NCBI RefSeq assembly: GCF_018596335.1
Contig: NZ_JAHEPS010000002.1
Span: 1 to 64,000, forward strand
DNA: 64,000 nt
Reading direction: 5' to 3'
DNA from: Shewanella jiangmenensis
Lineage (GTDB): Bacteria > Pseudomonadota > Gammaproteobacteria > Enterobacterales > Shewanellaceae
Position numbers and translations under genes: made by a program. The notes under the pieces are model-generated. The model made no database searches, was not told the origin of the DNA, and worked only from the letters and a program-made list of their open reading frames with translations. Below, in pieces: positions 9,242-19,468 of this stretch (position 1 is its first letter; every line of letters begins with the position of its first letter).

Positions 9242-9314
9242 ATTTTCTATTTACGGATATCTTCTATTGATTGTTATCCCTATCTACGGGCGTCATTCGC
9301 GGATGTTGCAATGA

Positions 9315-10349
<1,035 letters not shown>

Positions 10350-10384
10350 CTATTAGCACTCTAATTACCGCAGGGCGTACCCGA

Positions 10385-11041
10385 ATGTCTGTCTGTTGGC
10401 GTGATGGTTGGCTGCTTGATGCGCGGGTATCACCTTCGCCTTTTTATAACGCAAGGCCGCTTGGCGAAGTGAGTTTGCTGGTTATTCATAATATCAGCCT
10501 GCCAGCCGGGCAATTTGGCCTGCCCTATATAGAGCAGCTGTTTAACGGCTGCCTTGATTGCTCGGTTGAGGCAAGCTTTGCCGATTTGCGTGGGCTTGAA
10601 GTGTCGGCGCATTTTCTTATCCGCCGCGATGGTGAGCTGGTGCAGTTTGTTTCCTGCGATGAGCGGGCCTGGCATGCCGGCGTTTCGCAGTTTGATGGCC
10701 GTAATGGCTGCAATGATTTTGCCGTAGGGGTTGAGCTGGAAGGCGCCGACACCACGCCTTTTACCGACGCCCAGTATCAGCAGCTGGTACTTTTGACCGC
10801 AAAGCTGATGGCCGCCTACCCACAGATAAGCCTTGAGCGTATTGTTGGCCATAGTGAGATTGCGCCCGGGCGAAAAACCGATCCGGGTCCGGCGTTCGAC
10901 TGGCCAAGGTACCTGCACGCTGTTGCGGCCAGTTTAAAGAATGCGCCGCAGCTTGATGGTAAGGCTCAGCGCATAGACCTTAATGCTTCGCACATTGACG
11001 TTAATGCTTCTGCTGGCAAGGCTCAGGAAGAGGAGAAATAA
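10385..11041 (+). CDS. ampD: 1,6-anhydro-N-acetylmuramyl-L-alanine amidase AmpD
   Basis: A 218-residue cytoplasmic zinc amidase that cleaves the stem peptide from anhydro-muropeptides during cell-wall recycling. Through this it keeps AmpC-type beta-lactamase induction low where AmpR exists. Zinc ligands are visible: the His of VIHNISLP, then the His of GHSEIAPGRKTDPGPAFDW and the Asp in its KTDPG. The last 40 residues are an extension beyond the usual ~180-residue enzyme. They contain a near-repeat (IDLNAS then IDVNAS) encoded by a 21-bp duplication around 10970-11010. The stop codon lies one base before the ampE start, so the two are co-translated. Confidence 0.95.
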   Translation: MSVCWRDGWLLDARVSPSPFYNARPLGEVSLLVIHNISLPAGQFGLPYIEQLFNGCLDCSVEASFADLRGLEVSAHFLIRRDGELVQFVSCDERAWHAGVSQFDGRNGCNDFAVGVELEGADTTPFTDAQYQQLVLLTAKLMAAYPQISLERIVGHSEIAPGRKTDPGPAFDWPRYLHAVAASLKNAPQLDGKAQRIDLNASHIDVNASAGKAQEEEK

Positions 11042-11042
11042 C

Positions 11043-11996
11043 ATGGCACTGTTTTCATTATTGATGGCCATTCTTGCCGACCGGCTCAAACTCCTGCCTG
11101 AGTCATGGCAGTTTGATGCGATTCTGGCCCGGTTTCACCAGCGCCTGTGGCGCGATGACTTTACCGCCGCCCAAAGTGAAGGCGGTGCGGCGGCTGAAAC
11201 AAGCACAGATACAGATAGAGATACAGATACAGGCATAGCTTCTGGTTCATATAACAATGCCGGCAAGGTTGCCGATGCGCGCATGCTGCAGGCGCTGCTG
11301 CTGCCGGCGCTACTGGTGCTTGCCGCGCTATGGTTCAGTCAGGGGCTGTTGTTTGGCGTTGTGACGCTCGCCATTTGGGTAACAGTGGCAATGGCTTGCT
11401 TCAGTCATCTAGATCAGCGCAACGCCTTTAAAAAGTACATTCAGGCCGCCTGTCGCGGCGATGTGCAGGCATGCTATCGCCATGGCGCCGAAATGGATTG
11501 CTCGGCAAGCCTCAATGCGGTCAGTGCGCCGGATTTGGGCTTAAAAGTTGGCCAGAGTGTGGCCTGGATTAACTACCGTTATTATGGTGCGGTGGCGCTG
11601 TATTTGTTGCTGCTTGGCCCGGTTGGCGCCGTGCTTTACTGCACCGTGCGCTTTTACGATAAAAAGGCCAGTGGTGCCGGGGTCACGCTGCCTTATGTTG
11701 ATTCACTGCTGACCGTACTTGACTGGCTGCCCGCGCGTCTGGTGGCCTTTGGCTATTTACTTACCGGACAATTTCGCAGTGGCTTTGGTCGCTGGCGCAA
11801 GCTTGCCTTTGATGCGTCAACTCCGGCGCGCAGGCTGATTACCGAAACGGCCACCGAGGCCGAAACCATTCCCGAAGCATCCAGTGCGCCGGTTTGCCTG
11901 CAGCCGACTCTGGTGCTGCTTGGGCTCAGCAAACGTAACTTTGTGTTACTGCTGACCTTGTCGGCGCTCCTAACCATCTTTGGTGTGCTTGGCTGA
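11043..11996 (+). CDS. ampE: Regulatory/signalling modulator AmpE
   Basis: A 317-residue inner-membrane protein of the AmpE family, whose precise activity is not settled. It is paired with AmpD in the ampDE operon. The N-terminus MALFSLLMAILADRLKLLPE and the block around FHQRLWRDDF are typical. Four hydrophobic segments are visible, two in the 85-115 region, one near 190 and one at the C-terminus. I set the start at 11043 (AGGAG ten bases upstream) rather than the longer frame from 10983, which overlaps ampD. A Thr-Asp-rich insert near residues 54-63 is encoded by a hexanucleotide repeat (ACAGAT, 11205-11232) and is likely a variable spacer. Confidence 0.9.
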   Translation: MALFSLLMAILADRLKLLPESWQFDAILARFHQRLWRDDFTAAQSEGGAAAETSTDTDRDTDTGIASGSYNNAGKVADARMLQALLLPALLVLAALWFSQGLLFGVVTLAIWVTVAMACFSHLDQRNAFKKYIQAACRGDVQACYRHGAEMDCSASLNAVSAPDLGLKVGQSVAWINYRYYGAVALYLLLLGPVGAVLYCTVRFYDKKASGAGVTLPYVDSLLTVLDWLPARLVAFGYLLTGQFRSGFGRWRKLAFDASTPARRLITETATEAETIPEASSAPVCLQPTLVLLGLSKRNFVLLLTLSALLTIFGVLG

Positions 11997-12097
11997 GCCG
12001 ACGGCAAAGGCTAGAGGTGAGAGTGTAGAGGCTAGATACTAGGCCCTGGAATCTAGGGCCTGGATTCTGGATTCTGAAGCCTCTCGGCGCCTTTCAT

Positions 12098-12116
12098 AAA
12101 TTGGTCTGACCCCATG
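12098..12116. promoter_or_regulatory. GntR-type half-palindrome upstream of pdhR
   Basis: AAATTGGTCTGACCCCATG contains the core TGGTCTGACC. It shares the left half AAATTGGT with the PdhR site at 12211 and also fits the FadR-type core TGGTCNGACC. It lies about 150 bp before the pdhR start. Binding is inferred. Confidence 0.4.
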
Positions 12117-12148
12117 GCCGCAAATTTCCGCTATGCTCTCAGGTCGTG

Positions 12149-12164
12149 GGTGATATCGATCACT
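12149..12164. promoter_or_regulatory. Possible CRP site upstream of pdhR
   Basis: GGTGA, six bases, TCACT matches the CRP pattern TGTGA-N6-TCACA at four of five positions in each half. It lies between the two GntR-type sites. The evidence is sequence resemblance only. Confidence 0.35.
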
Positions 12165-12210
12165 GTATGGACAATAAAACTGTGATTTGATAAAGTGCGC
12201 TCACTCGCAT

Positions 12211-12229
12211 AAATTGGTAAGACCAATTT
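12211..12229. promoter_or_regulatory. PdhR operator
   Basis: The perfect inverted repeat AAATTGGT-AAG-ACCAATTT is the known PdhR box (ATTGGTNNNACCAAT). It stands 21 bp upstream of the pdhR start, so it should let PdhR repress its own operon until pyruvate releases it. Confidence 0.92.
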
Positions 12230-12250
12230 ACAAAGGAGCGCAAGGCCCAC

Positions 12251-13003
12251 ATGGCATATAGCAAAATCAACCAGCCGAAGATCTCTGATGTGATTATGCA
12301 GCAGCTAGAGCGCATGATCCTTGAGGGCAGTCTCAAGCCCGGCCAAAAACTCCCGCCCGAACGGGAGCTGGCTATTCAATTTGAAGTTTCCCGTCCGTCC
12401 CTGCGTGAAGCCATCCAGAAACTGGAGGCTAAAGGCCTGCTGATGCGCCGTCAGGGCGGTGGCACCTATGTCAAAGAACAGCTTTGGCAGAGCATGGCCG
12501 ATCCTATCGTGGAGCTGATGCAAAGCGACACCGAAAGCCAGTACGACCTGCTTGAATTCCGTCATGCCACCGAAGGCATGATGGCTTACTTTGCCGCCCT
12601 GCGCGGTACCGATGCTGACATGCAGAACATCCAAAAGATGATCCAGGAAGTGGAAGAGGCGAAAGATACCGACGCCCAGGCCGCTGCCATTGTGCGTTTT
12701 TACCGCGCCGTGGCCGAAGCCTCCCACAACGTGGCCATGTTACATCTGGTTTTGAGTTTAACTCCGGTGCTGCACAAGAATGTGGCACAGAACCTGGAGC
12801 TTCTGAGCCGCCGCGAAGAAGCCTCCCGCATGGCAAACGAACACCGCAGAGCCCTGCTCGCGGCCATCGTTCGCCGCGATCCCGAAGCGGCCCGCGAAGC
12901 CTCCAACGAACACTTGAGTTACATCGAGGAAGTGATGTTGGCCGTGAGGGAAGAAGACAGCCGGTTGCAGCGCAGCCTGCGCCGATTAAAGAGTGGCGTC
13001 TGA
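12251..13003 (+). CDS. pdhR: Pyruvate dehydrogenase complex repressor PdhR
   Basis: A 250-residue GntR-family regulator of the FadR subfamily. A winged helix-turn-helix occupies about residues 8-75, with LKPGQKLPPERELAIQFEVS and RPSLREAIQKLEAKG. A helical FCD effector domain occupies about 95-225. PdhR senses pyruvate and represses pdhR-aceEF-lpdA. The operator lies immediately upstream and aceE starts 70 bp downstream, the same order as in E. coli. The alternative, another FadR-type regulator, is unlikely given the neighbours and the perfect PdhR box. Confidence 0.96.
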   Translation: MAYSKINQPKISDVIMQQLERMILEGSLKPGQKLPPERELAIQFEVSRPSLREAIQKLEAKGLLMRRQGGGTYVKEQLWQSMADPIVELMQSDTESQYDLLEFRHATEGMMAYFAALRGTDADMQNIQKMIQEVEEAKDTDAQAAAIVRFYRAVAEASHNVAMLHLVLSLTPVLHKNVAQNLELLSRREEASRMANEHRRALLAAIVRRDPEAAREASNEHLSYIEEVMLAVREEDSRLQRSLRRLKSGV

Positions 13004-13073
13004 TTGCCGGATGGTGTTTACCAGTACCGCGCAAGCCGCTTTCCTATAAATATGTATAAATAAGGACAGTCTC

Positions 13074-15752
13074 ATGTCTGAACCTATGCAAAAAAATTCA
13101 GTGCTACAAGACTTAGACCCAATCGAAACCCAGGAGTGGCTGGCGGCCCTCGAATCGGTTGTTCGTGAAGAAGGCGTGGAACGTGCCCAGTACCTGCTCG
13201 AGCAAGTGCTGGAACAGGCGCGTCTGGATGGCGTGGACATGCCAACCGGCATCACCACCAACTACGTGAACACCATTCCGCTGACCCAGGAACCCGCTTA
13301 CCCAGGTGACATCACCATCGAGCGCCGTATCCGCTCCATCATCCGCTGGAACGCCATCATGATTGTGCTGCGCGCCTCCAAAAAGGATCTGGAACTGGGT
13401 GGCCACATGGCGTCGTTCCAGTCGGCAGCTGCCTTCTACGAAGTGTGTTTCAACCACTTCTTCCGCGCCCCTAACCACAAAGATGGCGGCGATCTGGTGT
13501 ACTATCAGGGCCACATTGCCCCCGGTATTTACAGCCGCGCTTTCCTCGAAGGTCGTCTGACTGAAGAGCAGCTCGACAACTTCCGTCAGGAAGTGGACGG
13601 CAAGGGTATTTCCTCTTACCCGCACCCGAAACTCATGCCTGAGTTCTGGCAATTCCCGACCGTATCCATGGGTCTGGGTCCAATTTCTTCTATCTATCAG
13701 GCGCGCTTCCTCAAGTACCTGAACGGCCGTGGTCTGAAAGACACCACTGAGCAGCGCGTTTACGCCTTCCTCGGTGACGGTGAGATGGACGAGCCAGAAA
13801 GCCGCGGCGCGATTTCATTCGCTGCCCGTGAGAAGCTCGACAACCTGTGCTTCCTGGTGAACTGTAACCTGCAGCGTCTCGACGGCCCGGTAATGGGTAA
13901 CGGCAAGATCATCCAGGAACTCGAAGGCCTGTTCAAAGGCGCGGGCTGGAACGTTATCAAGGTAGTGTGGGGCAGTGGCTGGGATAAGCTGCTCGCCAAA
14001 GACACCACCGGCAAGCTGCTGCAGCTGATGAACGAAACCGTTGACGGCGACTACCAGACCTTCAAGTCAAAAGACGGCGCTTACGTACGAGAGCACTTCT
14101 TCGGTAAGTACCCAGAGACTGCGGCGCTGGTTGCCGACATGACCGACGATGAAATCTTCGCCCTCAAGCGTGGCGGCCATGAGCCATCCAAGCTGTACGC
14201 GGCGTTCAAGTCGGCCCAGGAAACCAAGGGTCGTCCAACTGTTATCCTGGCCAAGACCGTAAAAGGTTACGGCATGGGCGAAGCTGCCGAAGGCAAGAAC
14301 ATCGCGCACCAGGTGAAGAAGATGGACATGACCCACGTAGCCAAGCTGCGTGACCGTCTGGGCGTGACTGACCTTGTCAGCGACGAAGCCCTGGTTAACC
14401 TGCCTTATATCAAGCTTGAAGAAGGCAGTGTTGAGCACAAGTACCTGCATGCGCGTCGTGAAGCCCTGCATGGCTACACGCCAAAGCGTCTGCCTAACTT
14501 CACCGGCGAGTTTATTGCCCCTGAACTGTCTGAGTTCCAGCCGCTGCTCGAAGAGCAGAAGCGTGACATTTCGACCACCATGGGCTTTGTTCGTACCCTG
14601 AACATCCTGCTCAAGGACAAGAACATCGGCAAAAACATCGTGCCTATCATCGCCGATGAAGCCCGTACCTTCGGTATGGAAGGTCTGTTCCGTCAGATTG
14701 GTATCTACAACCCTTACGGCCAGAACTACATTCCGGAAGACCGCGATATCGTGTCTTACTACAAAGAAGACACCTCAGGTCAGGTACTGCAGGAAGGTAT
14801 CAACGAGCTCGGCGCCATGTCGTCATGGGTTGCCGCTGCCACCTCGTACAGCACCAACAACCTGCCGATGATCCCGTTCTACATCTACTACTCCATGTTC
14901 GGCTTCCAGCGTGTGGGCGATATGGCGTGGATGGCGGGCGACCAGCAAGCGCGCGGCTTCCTGTTGGGTGCCACCGCCGGTCGTACTACCTTGAACGGTG
15001 AAGGTCTGCAGCACGAAGATGGTCACAGCCACATTCTGGCCGGTACCGTACCTAACTGTATTTCTTACGATCCGACCTTCGCCTACGAAACCGCCGTGAT
15101 CATTCAGGACGGTATCCGCCGCATGTATGGCAATCAGGAAAACGTGTTCTACTACCTGACCCTGATGAACGAAAACTACGCCATGCCAGCTATGCCTGCA
15201 GGCGCCGAGGAAGGCATCCGCAAGGGTATCTACAAGCTCGAAAGCCACGAAGGCAAGAAGGCTAAAGTTCAGCTGATGAGCTCAGGCACCATCATGAACG
15301 AAGTGCGTAAAGCCGCCGTGATCCTGGCTGAAGAATACGGTATCGGTTCAGACGTGTTCTCAGTGACCTCGTTCAACGAGCTGGCCCGTGACGGTCAGGA
15401 CTGCGAGCGCTTCAACATGCTGCACCCAGAAGCCGACGCCCGCGTGCCTTACATTACCTCGGTGCTGGGTAACGAGCCTGCCATCGCCGCGACCGACTAC
15501 ATGAAGAATTACGCCGAACAGGTACGTGCCTTCATGCCAAGCGTGTCTTACAAGGTGCTGGGTACCGATGGTTTCGGTCGCTCCGACAGCCGCGCCAACC
15601 TGCGTCGTCACTTCGAAGTGAACGCCGGTTACGTGGTGGTGGCTGCCCTGAACGAGCTGGCCAAGCGCGGTGACATCGAGAAATCTGTGGTGGTTGCGGC
15701 CATCAAGAAGTTCGATATCGACACCGAGAAGATGAACCCACTTTACGCGTAA
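13074..15752 (+). CDS. aceE: Pyruvate dehydrogenase E1 component (homodimeric)
   Basis: An 892-residue thiamine-diphosphate enzyme that decarboxylates pyruvate and transfers the acetyl group to the lipoyl domains of AceF. Length and sequence match the homodimeric E1 of gammaproteobacteria. The ThDP-binding region is seen around [15 protein letters not shown] with the following [11 protein letters not shown]. Characteristic blocks include [20 protein letters not shown] and LQHEDGHSH. The start ATG is preceded by AAGGA at normal spacing. aceF follows after 11 bp. Codon use is strongly biased to preferred codons, as expected of a highly expressed enzyme. Confidence 0.98.
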   Translation: MSEPMQKNSVLQDLDPIETQEWLAALESVVREEGVERAQYLLEQVLEQARLDGVDMPTGITTNYVNTIPLTQEPAYPGDITIERRIRSIIRWNAIMIVLRASKKDLELGGHMASFQSAAAFYEVCFNHFFRAPNHKDGGDLVYYQGHIAPGIYSRAFLEGRLTEEQLDNFRQEVDGKGISSYPHPKLMPEFWQFPTVSMGLGPISSIYQARFLKYLNGRGLKDTTEQRVYAFLGDGEMDEPESRGAISFAAREKLDNLCFLVNCNLQRLDGPVMGNGKIIQELEGLFKGAGWNVIKVVWGSGWDKLLAKDTTGKLLQLMNETVDGDYQTFKSKDGAYVREHFFGKYPETAALVADMTDDEIFALKRGGHEPSKLYAAFKSAQETKGRPTVILAKTVKGYGMGEAAEGKNIAHQVKKMDMTHVAKLRDRLGVTDLVSDEALVNLPYIKLEEGSVEHKYLHARREALHGYTPKRLPNFTGEFIAPELSEFQPLLEEQKRDISTTMGFVRTLNILLKDKNIGKNIVPIIADEARTFGMEGLFRQIGIYNPYGQNYIPEDRDIVSYYKEDTSGQVLQEGINELGAMSSWVAAATSYSTNNLPMIPFYIYYSMFGFQRVGDMAWMAGDQQARGFLLGATAGRTTLNGEGLQHEDGHSHILAGTVPNCISYDPTFAYETAVIIQDGIRRMYGNQENVFYYLTLMNENYAMPAMPAGAEEGIRKGIYKLESHEGKKAKVQLMSSGTIMNEVRKAAVILAEEYGIGSDVFSVTSFNELARDGQDCERFNMLHPEADARVPYITSVLGNEPAIAATDYMKNYAEQVRAFMPSVSYKVLGTDGFGRSDSRANLRRHFEVNAGYVVVAALNELAKRGDIEKSVVVAAIKKFDIDTEKMNPLYA

Positions 15753-15763
15753 GAGACGAGACA

Positions 15764-17716
15764 ATGGCAATCGAAATTCATGTACCCGATATCGGCACAG
15801 ATGAAGTCGAAGTGACCGAGATCCTGGTCAAGGTGGGTGATTCCATCACAGCCGATCAGTCGCTGATCACCGTAGAAGGTGACAAGTCTTCCATGGAAGT
15901 ACCGGCTCCCAAGGCAGGTGTGGTCAAGGAAATTAAAATTGCGGTGGGCGACAAGGTCGCCACCGGCTCGCTGATCATGATGTTTGAAGGCGAGCAGGCT
16001 GTTGCCGCTCCGGCAGCTGCTGCTCCGGCTCCTGCGGCCCAGGCCGCAGCGGCAGCACCGGTTGCTGCAGTAGCCGCACTGAAAGATGTGTTCGTGCCCG
16101 ACATCGGCGGTGACGAAGTAGAAGTCACTGAAATCCTCGTCAAAGTCGGCGACAGCATCAGCAACGAGCAGGCGCTTATCACAGTAGAAGGCGACAAGGC
16201 CTCTATGGAAGTGCCAGCGCCGTTCGCCGGTGTGCTGAAAGAAATCAAGGTCGCCACCGGTGACAAGGTAGCCACCGGCTCCCTTATCATGGTGTTCGAG
16301 ACCCAGGCTGCATCTGCTGCCCCTGTGGCCGCTGCTGCCGCGCCAGCTCCGGTTGCCGCCGCGCCAGTGGCTGTTGCCGGCGGTGACAAAGACATTCAGG
16401 TGCCGGACATCGGCGGCGATGAAGTGGAAGTGACCGAAGTGCTGGTGAAGGTAGGCGACACAGTTGCTGCCGACCAGTCACTGCTGACCGTGGAAGGCGA
16501 CAAGGCCTCCATGGAAGTGCCAGCGCCATTTGCCGGTACCGTGAAAGCCATCAAGGTGGCGGCGGGTGATAAGGTGTCTACCGGTTCACTGATTATGGTG
16601 TTCGAAGTCGCAGGGAATCCTGTGAAGGGGGCTGCTCCTGCTGCCGCGCCAGCTGCGCCTGTAGCTCAGGCCGCTGCACCAGCTGCTGCTGCCCCCGTTG
16701 CTTCAGGCGCCAATGCCCAGGCTCAGGCTCCGTCTCAGTCTCAGTCTCCAGGCAAGACCTGCGAGTTCGTGGAAAACCACGAGTACGCCCACGCGTCACC
16801 GGTTATCCGTCGTCTGGCCCGCGAGTTTGGTGTTAACCTCGCCAAGGTCAAGGGTACAGGTCGCAAGGGCCGTGTGGTGCGCGAAGACGTGCAGTCGTAC
16901 ATTAAAGAAGCACTCAAGCGTCTCGAGTCTGGCTCAGCCACCGCTGCTGCGGGCGCTGCCTCTGGTGCTGGTCTGAACCTGCTGCCATGGCCTAAGGTCG
17001 ACTTCAGCAAGTTTGGTGAAGTTGAAACTCAGCCGCTGTCACGCATCAAGAAGATCAGTGGTGCCAACCTGCACCGCAACTGGGTGATGATCCCCCATGT
17101 GACTCAGTTTGATGAGGCCGATATCACCGAGCTTGAAGATTTCCGCAAGGCGCAAAACGCCGAAGAAGCCAAGCGCGATACCGGCATGAAGATCACCCCA
17201 CTGGTGTTCATCATGAAAGCCGTGGCCAAGTCACTGGAAGCCTTCCCATCGTTCAACGCGTCTCTGTCAGAAGACGGCGAGAGCCTCATTCTGAAGAAAT
17301 ACATCAACATCGGCATTGCGGTGGATACCCCCAATGGTCTGGTGGTACCTGTGGTACGCGATGTGAACAAGAAAGGCATCTATGAGCTGTCCCGCGAGCT
17401 GGCCGAGATCTCCAAGAAGGCCCGCGCCGGTAAGCTGACCGCCTCTGATATGCAGGGCGGCTGCTTCACCATCTCCAGCCTGGGTGGCCTTGGCGGCACC
17501 TCGTTCACTCCAATCGTGAACGCGCCGGAAGTGGGTATTCTCGGTGTGTCCAAGTCTGAGATGAAGCCGAAGTGGAATGGCAAAGAATTTGTGCCGCGCC
17601 TGATGCTGCCGCTGTCGCTGTCGTACGATCACCGGGTGATCGACGGCGCCGAAGGTGCCAAGTTCACCACCTTCTTAAGTGGTGTACTGTCAGACATACG
17701 CAAACTCGTTCTGTAA
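15764..17716 (+). CDS. aceF: Pyruvate dehydrogenase E2, dihydrolipoamide acetyltransferase
   Basis: A 650-residue core of the pyruvate dehydrogenase complex. Three lipoyl domains are visible, each with the lipoylated lysine in EGDK(S/A)SMEV, near residues 41, 145 and 247. They are joined by Ala/Pro-rich swinging linkers. A peripheral-subunit binding domain ([16 protein letters not shown], about 345-380) follows. The catalytic domain ends with the active-site motif SYDHRVIDG near residue 622. Three lipoyl domains is also the E. coli number. A terminator follows, but lpdA lies just beyond and may be partly read through. Confidence 0.98.
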   Translation: MAIEIHVPDIGTDEVEVTEILVKVGDSITADQSLITVEGDKSSMEVPAPKAGVVKEIKIAVGDKVATGSLIMMFEGEQAVAAPAAAAPAPAAQAAAAAPVAAVAALKDVFVPDIGGDEVEVTEILVKVGDSISNEQALITVEGDKASMEVPAPFAGVLKEIKVATGDKVATGSLIMVFETQAASAAPVAAAAAPAPVAAAPVAVAGGDKDIQVPDIGGDEVEVTEVLVKVGDTVAADQSLLTVEGDKASMEVPAPFAGTVKAIKVAAGDKVSTGSLIMVFEVAGNPVKGAAPAAAPAAPVAQAAAPAAAAPVASGANAQAQAPSQSQSPGKTCEFVENHEYAHASPVIRRLAREFGVNLAKVKGTGRKGRVVREDVQSYIKEALKRLESGSATAAAGAASGAGLNLLPWPKVDFSKFGEVETQPLSRIKKISGANLHRNWVMIPHVTQFDEADITELEDFRKAQNAEEAKRDTGMKITPLVFIMKAVAKSLEAFPSFNASLSEDGESLILKKYINIGIAVDTPNGLVVPVVRDVNKKGIYELSRELAEISKKARAGKLTASDMQGGCFTISSLGGLGGTSFTPIVNAPEVGILGVSKSEMKPKWNGKEFVPRLMLPLSLSYDHRVIDGAEGAKFTTFLSGVLSDIRKLVL

Positions 17717-17721
17717 CCGTA

Positions 17722-17752
17722 AAGGCTGTCCCTGCTGGGACAGCCTTTTTAT
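17722..17752 (+). terminator. Terminator after aceF
   Basis: The stem GGCTGTCCC/GGGACAGCC at 17724-17745 with a TGCT loop is followed by five T, directly after the aceF stop. It probably makes lpdA expression partly independent. Confidence 0.88.
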
Positions 17753-17887
17753 TGTGATCCGCGTCCAACGCGGGTTAAAATGCGGCCACCTTACAAGCGG
17801 GCCGGATAGTTGGTTTAAAAAGTTGTCTCCCTCAAATGCTTGAGCAATTTTTTAAACAACGGAATGAAGAAAAATTCAGAGGAAAAC

Positions 17888-19315
17888 ATGAGTAATCAAA
17901 TCAAAACTCAGGTAGTAGTGTTGGGTGCGGGCCCTGCGGGTTATTCCGCTGCTTTCCGTGCAGCCGACCTTGGTCTGGAAACCGTTATCATCGAGCGCTT
18001 CAGCACCCTGGGTGGCGTGTGTCTGAACGTGGGTTGTATCCCATCAAAGGCCCTGCTGCACATTGCCAAAGTGATTGAAGAAGCCAAAACTGCTGCCGAT
18101 CACGGCGTAGTATTCGGCGAGCCAAGCATCGATATCGACAAACTGCGCGGCTACAAAGAGAAAGTGATCAGCCAGCTGACCGGTGGTCTGGGTGGCATGG
18201 CCAAGATGCGTAAAGTGCAGGTTGTAAACGGTCTGGGTAAATTCACCGGCCCGAACAGCATCGAAGTGACCGGTGCCGATGGCGCCGTGACCGTTGTTAA
18301 CTTCGACAACGCCATCATCGCTGCCGGTTCACGTCCAATCCAGCTGCCATTCATTCCTCACCACGACCCACGCATTTGGGACTCTACCGATGCGCTGGAA
18401 CTGAAAGAAGTGCCTAAAAAGCTGCTGGTGATGGGCGGCGGTATCATTGGTCTGGAAATGGGTACTGTGTACCATGCGCTGGGCAGTGACATCGACGTGG
18501 TTGAAATGTTCGACCAGGTTATCCCAGCTGCCGACAAAGACGTGGTGAAGGTTTACACCCGTAAGATCAGCAAGAAATTCAACCTGATGCTCGAAACCAA
18601 AGTGACCGCTGTTGAAGCGAAAGACGATGGTATCTACGTATCAATGGAAGGCAAGAAGGCCCCGACTGAGCCTGTGCGTTACGACGCCGTGCTGGTGGCC
18701 ATCGGCCGTACTCCTAACGGCAAGCTGCTTGATGCAGAAAAAGCCGGCGTGAACGTAGATGAGCGCGGTTTTATCAAGGTAGACAAGCAACTGCGCACCA
18801 ACGTGCCACACATCTTCGCCGTAGGCGACATCGTGGGTCAGCCAATGCTGGCGCACAAAGGTGTGCATGAAGGCCACGTGGCTGCCGAAGTGATCTCTGG
18901 TCTGAAGCACTTCTTCGATCCTAAGGTTATCCCATCTATCGCTTACACCGACCCTGAAGTGGCGTGGGTAGGTCTGACCGAGAAAGAAGCCAAAGAGAAA
19001 GGCATCGCTTACGAAACTGCGACCTTCCCATGGGCTGCTTCCGGCCGCGCCATCGCCTCTGATGCCAGCGACGGTATGACCAAGCTGATTTTCGACAAAG
19101 AGACTCACCGTGTTATCGGTGGTGCCATCGTTGGTGTGAACGGCGGCGAGCTGCTGGGCGAAATCGGTCTGGCTATCGAAATGGGCTGTGATGCCGAAGA
19201 CATCGCGCTGACCATCCACGCTCACCCAACTCTGCATGAGTCTGTGGGCCTGGCTGCGGAAGTATACGAAGGTTCTATCACCGACCTGCCAAACCCAAAG
19301 GCAAAAAAGAAGTAA
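17888..19315 (+). CDS. lpdA: Dihydrolipoyl dehydrogenase (E3)
   Basis: A 475-residue flavoprotein that reoxidises dihydrolipoamide for pyruvate dehydrogenase, 2-oxoglutarate dehydrogenase and the glycine cleavage system. It shows the FAD motif GAGPAGYSAAF, the redox pair in GGVCLNVGCIPSK (cysteines five apart near residues 45-50) and the NAD motif GGGIIGLEMG. The catalytic histidine lies in HAHPTLHE. I placed the start at 17888, where AGAGG precedes the ATG and the protein begins MSNQIKTQ; the frame extends 16 codons further upstream without a good site. A terminator follows at 19332. Confidence 0.97.
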   Translation: MSNQIKTQVVVLGAGPAGYSAAFRAADLGLETVIIERFSTLGGVCLNVGCIPSKALLHIAKVIEEAKTAADHGVVFGEPSIDIDKLRGYKEKVISQLTGGLGGMAKMRKVQVVNGLGKFTGPNSIEVTGADGAVTVVNFDNAIIAAGSRPIQLPFIPHHDPRIWDSTDALELKEVPKKLLVMGGGIIGLEMGTVYHALGSDIDVVEMFDQVIPAADKDVVKVYTRKISKKFNLMLETKVTAVEAKDDGIYVSMEGKKAPTEPVRYDAVLVAIGRTPNGKLLDAEKAGVNVDERGFIKVDKQLRTNVPHIFAVGDIVGQPMLAHKGVHEGHVAAEVISGLKHFFDPKVIPSIAYTDPEVAWVGLTEKEAKEKGIAYETATFPWAASGRAIASDASDGMTKLIFDKETHRVIGGAIVGVNGGELLGEIGLAIEMGCDAEDIALTIHAHPTLHESVGLAAEVYEGSITDLPNPKAKKK

Positions 19316-19331
19316 TTTTCTGATCTGCCAC

Positions 19332-19362
19332 AAAAAAGACGCCTTTAGGGCGTCTTTTTTTT
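19332..19362 (+). terminator. Terminator after lpdA
   Basis: The stem GACGCC/GGCGTC lies between an A-run (19332-19337) and eight T residues, just after the lpdA stop. Confidence 0.92.
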
Positions 19363-19468
19363 ATCCCGCCATTTGTGAAAGCTGTGAAAAATATGTAATC
19401 ATCTTAGAGCCTTGGGCAAACAGGATTTTTGGGGATTTTCGGAGCTGGCCTGAGCGTATTTGCTTACT

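Larger units (their letters stand above)
7820..9314. other. 1.5 kb between nadC and pilA without a recognisable gene
   Basis: No open frame longer than about 110 codons exists here, and those present (for example 8009-8338 plus) look random: arginine-, cysteine- and tryptophan-rich, without a ribosome site. Composition is uneven. 7840-8340 is pyrimidine-rich on the plus strand, and 8570-8700 is AT-rich. Small visible structures are a GCACGA/TCGTGC hairpin at 8607-8621, a 16-bp tandem duplication at 8970-9001 and a GC-rich inverted repeat near 9208-9241. It may be a long pilA regulatory region or decayed DNA. Confidence 0.5.
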
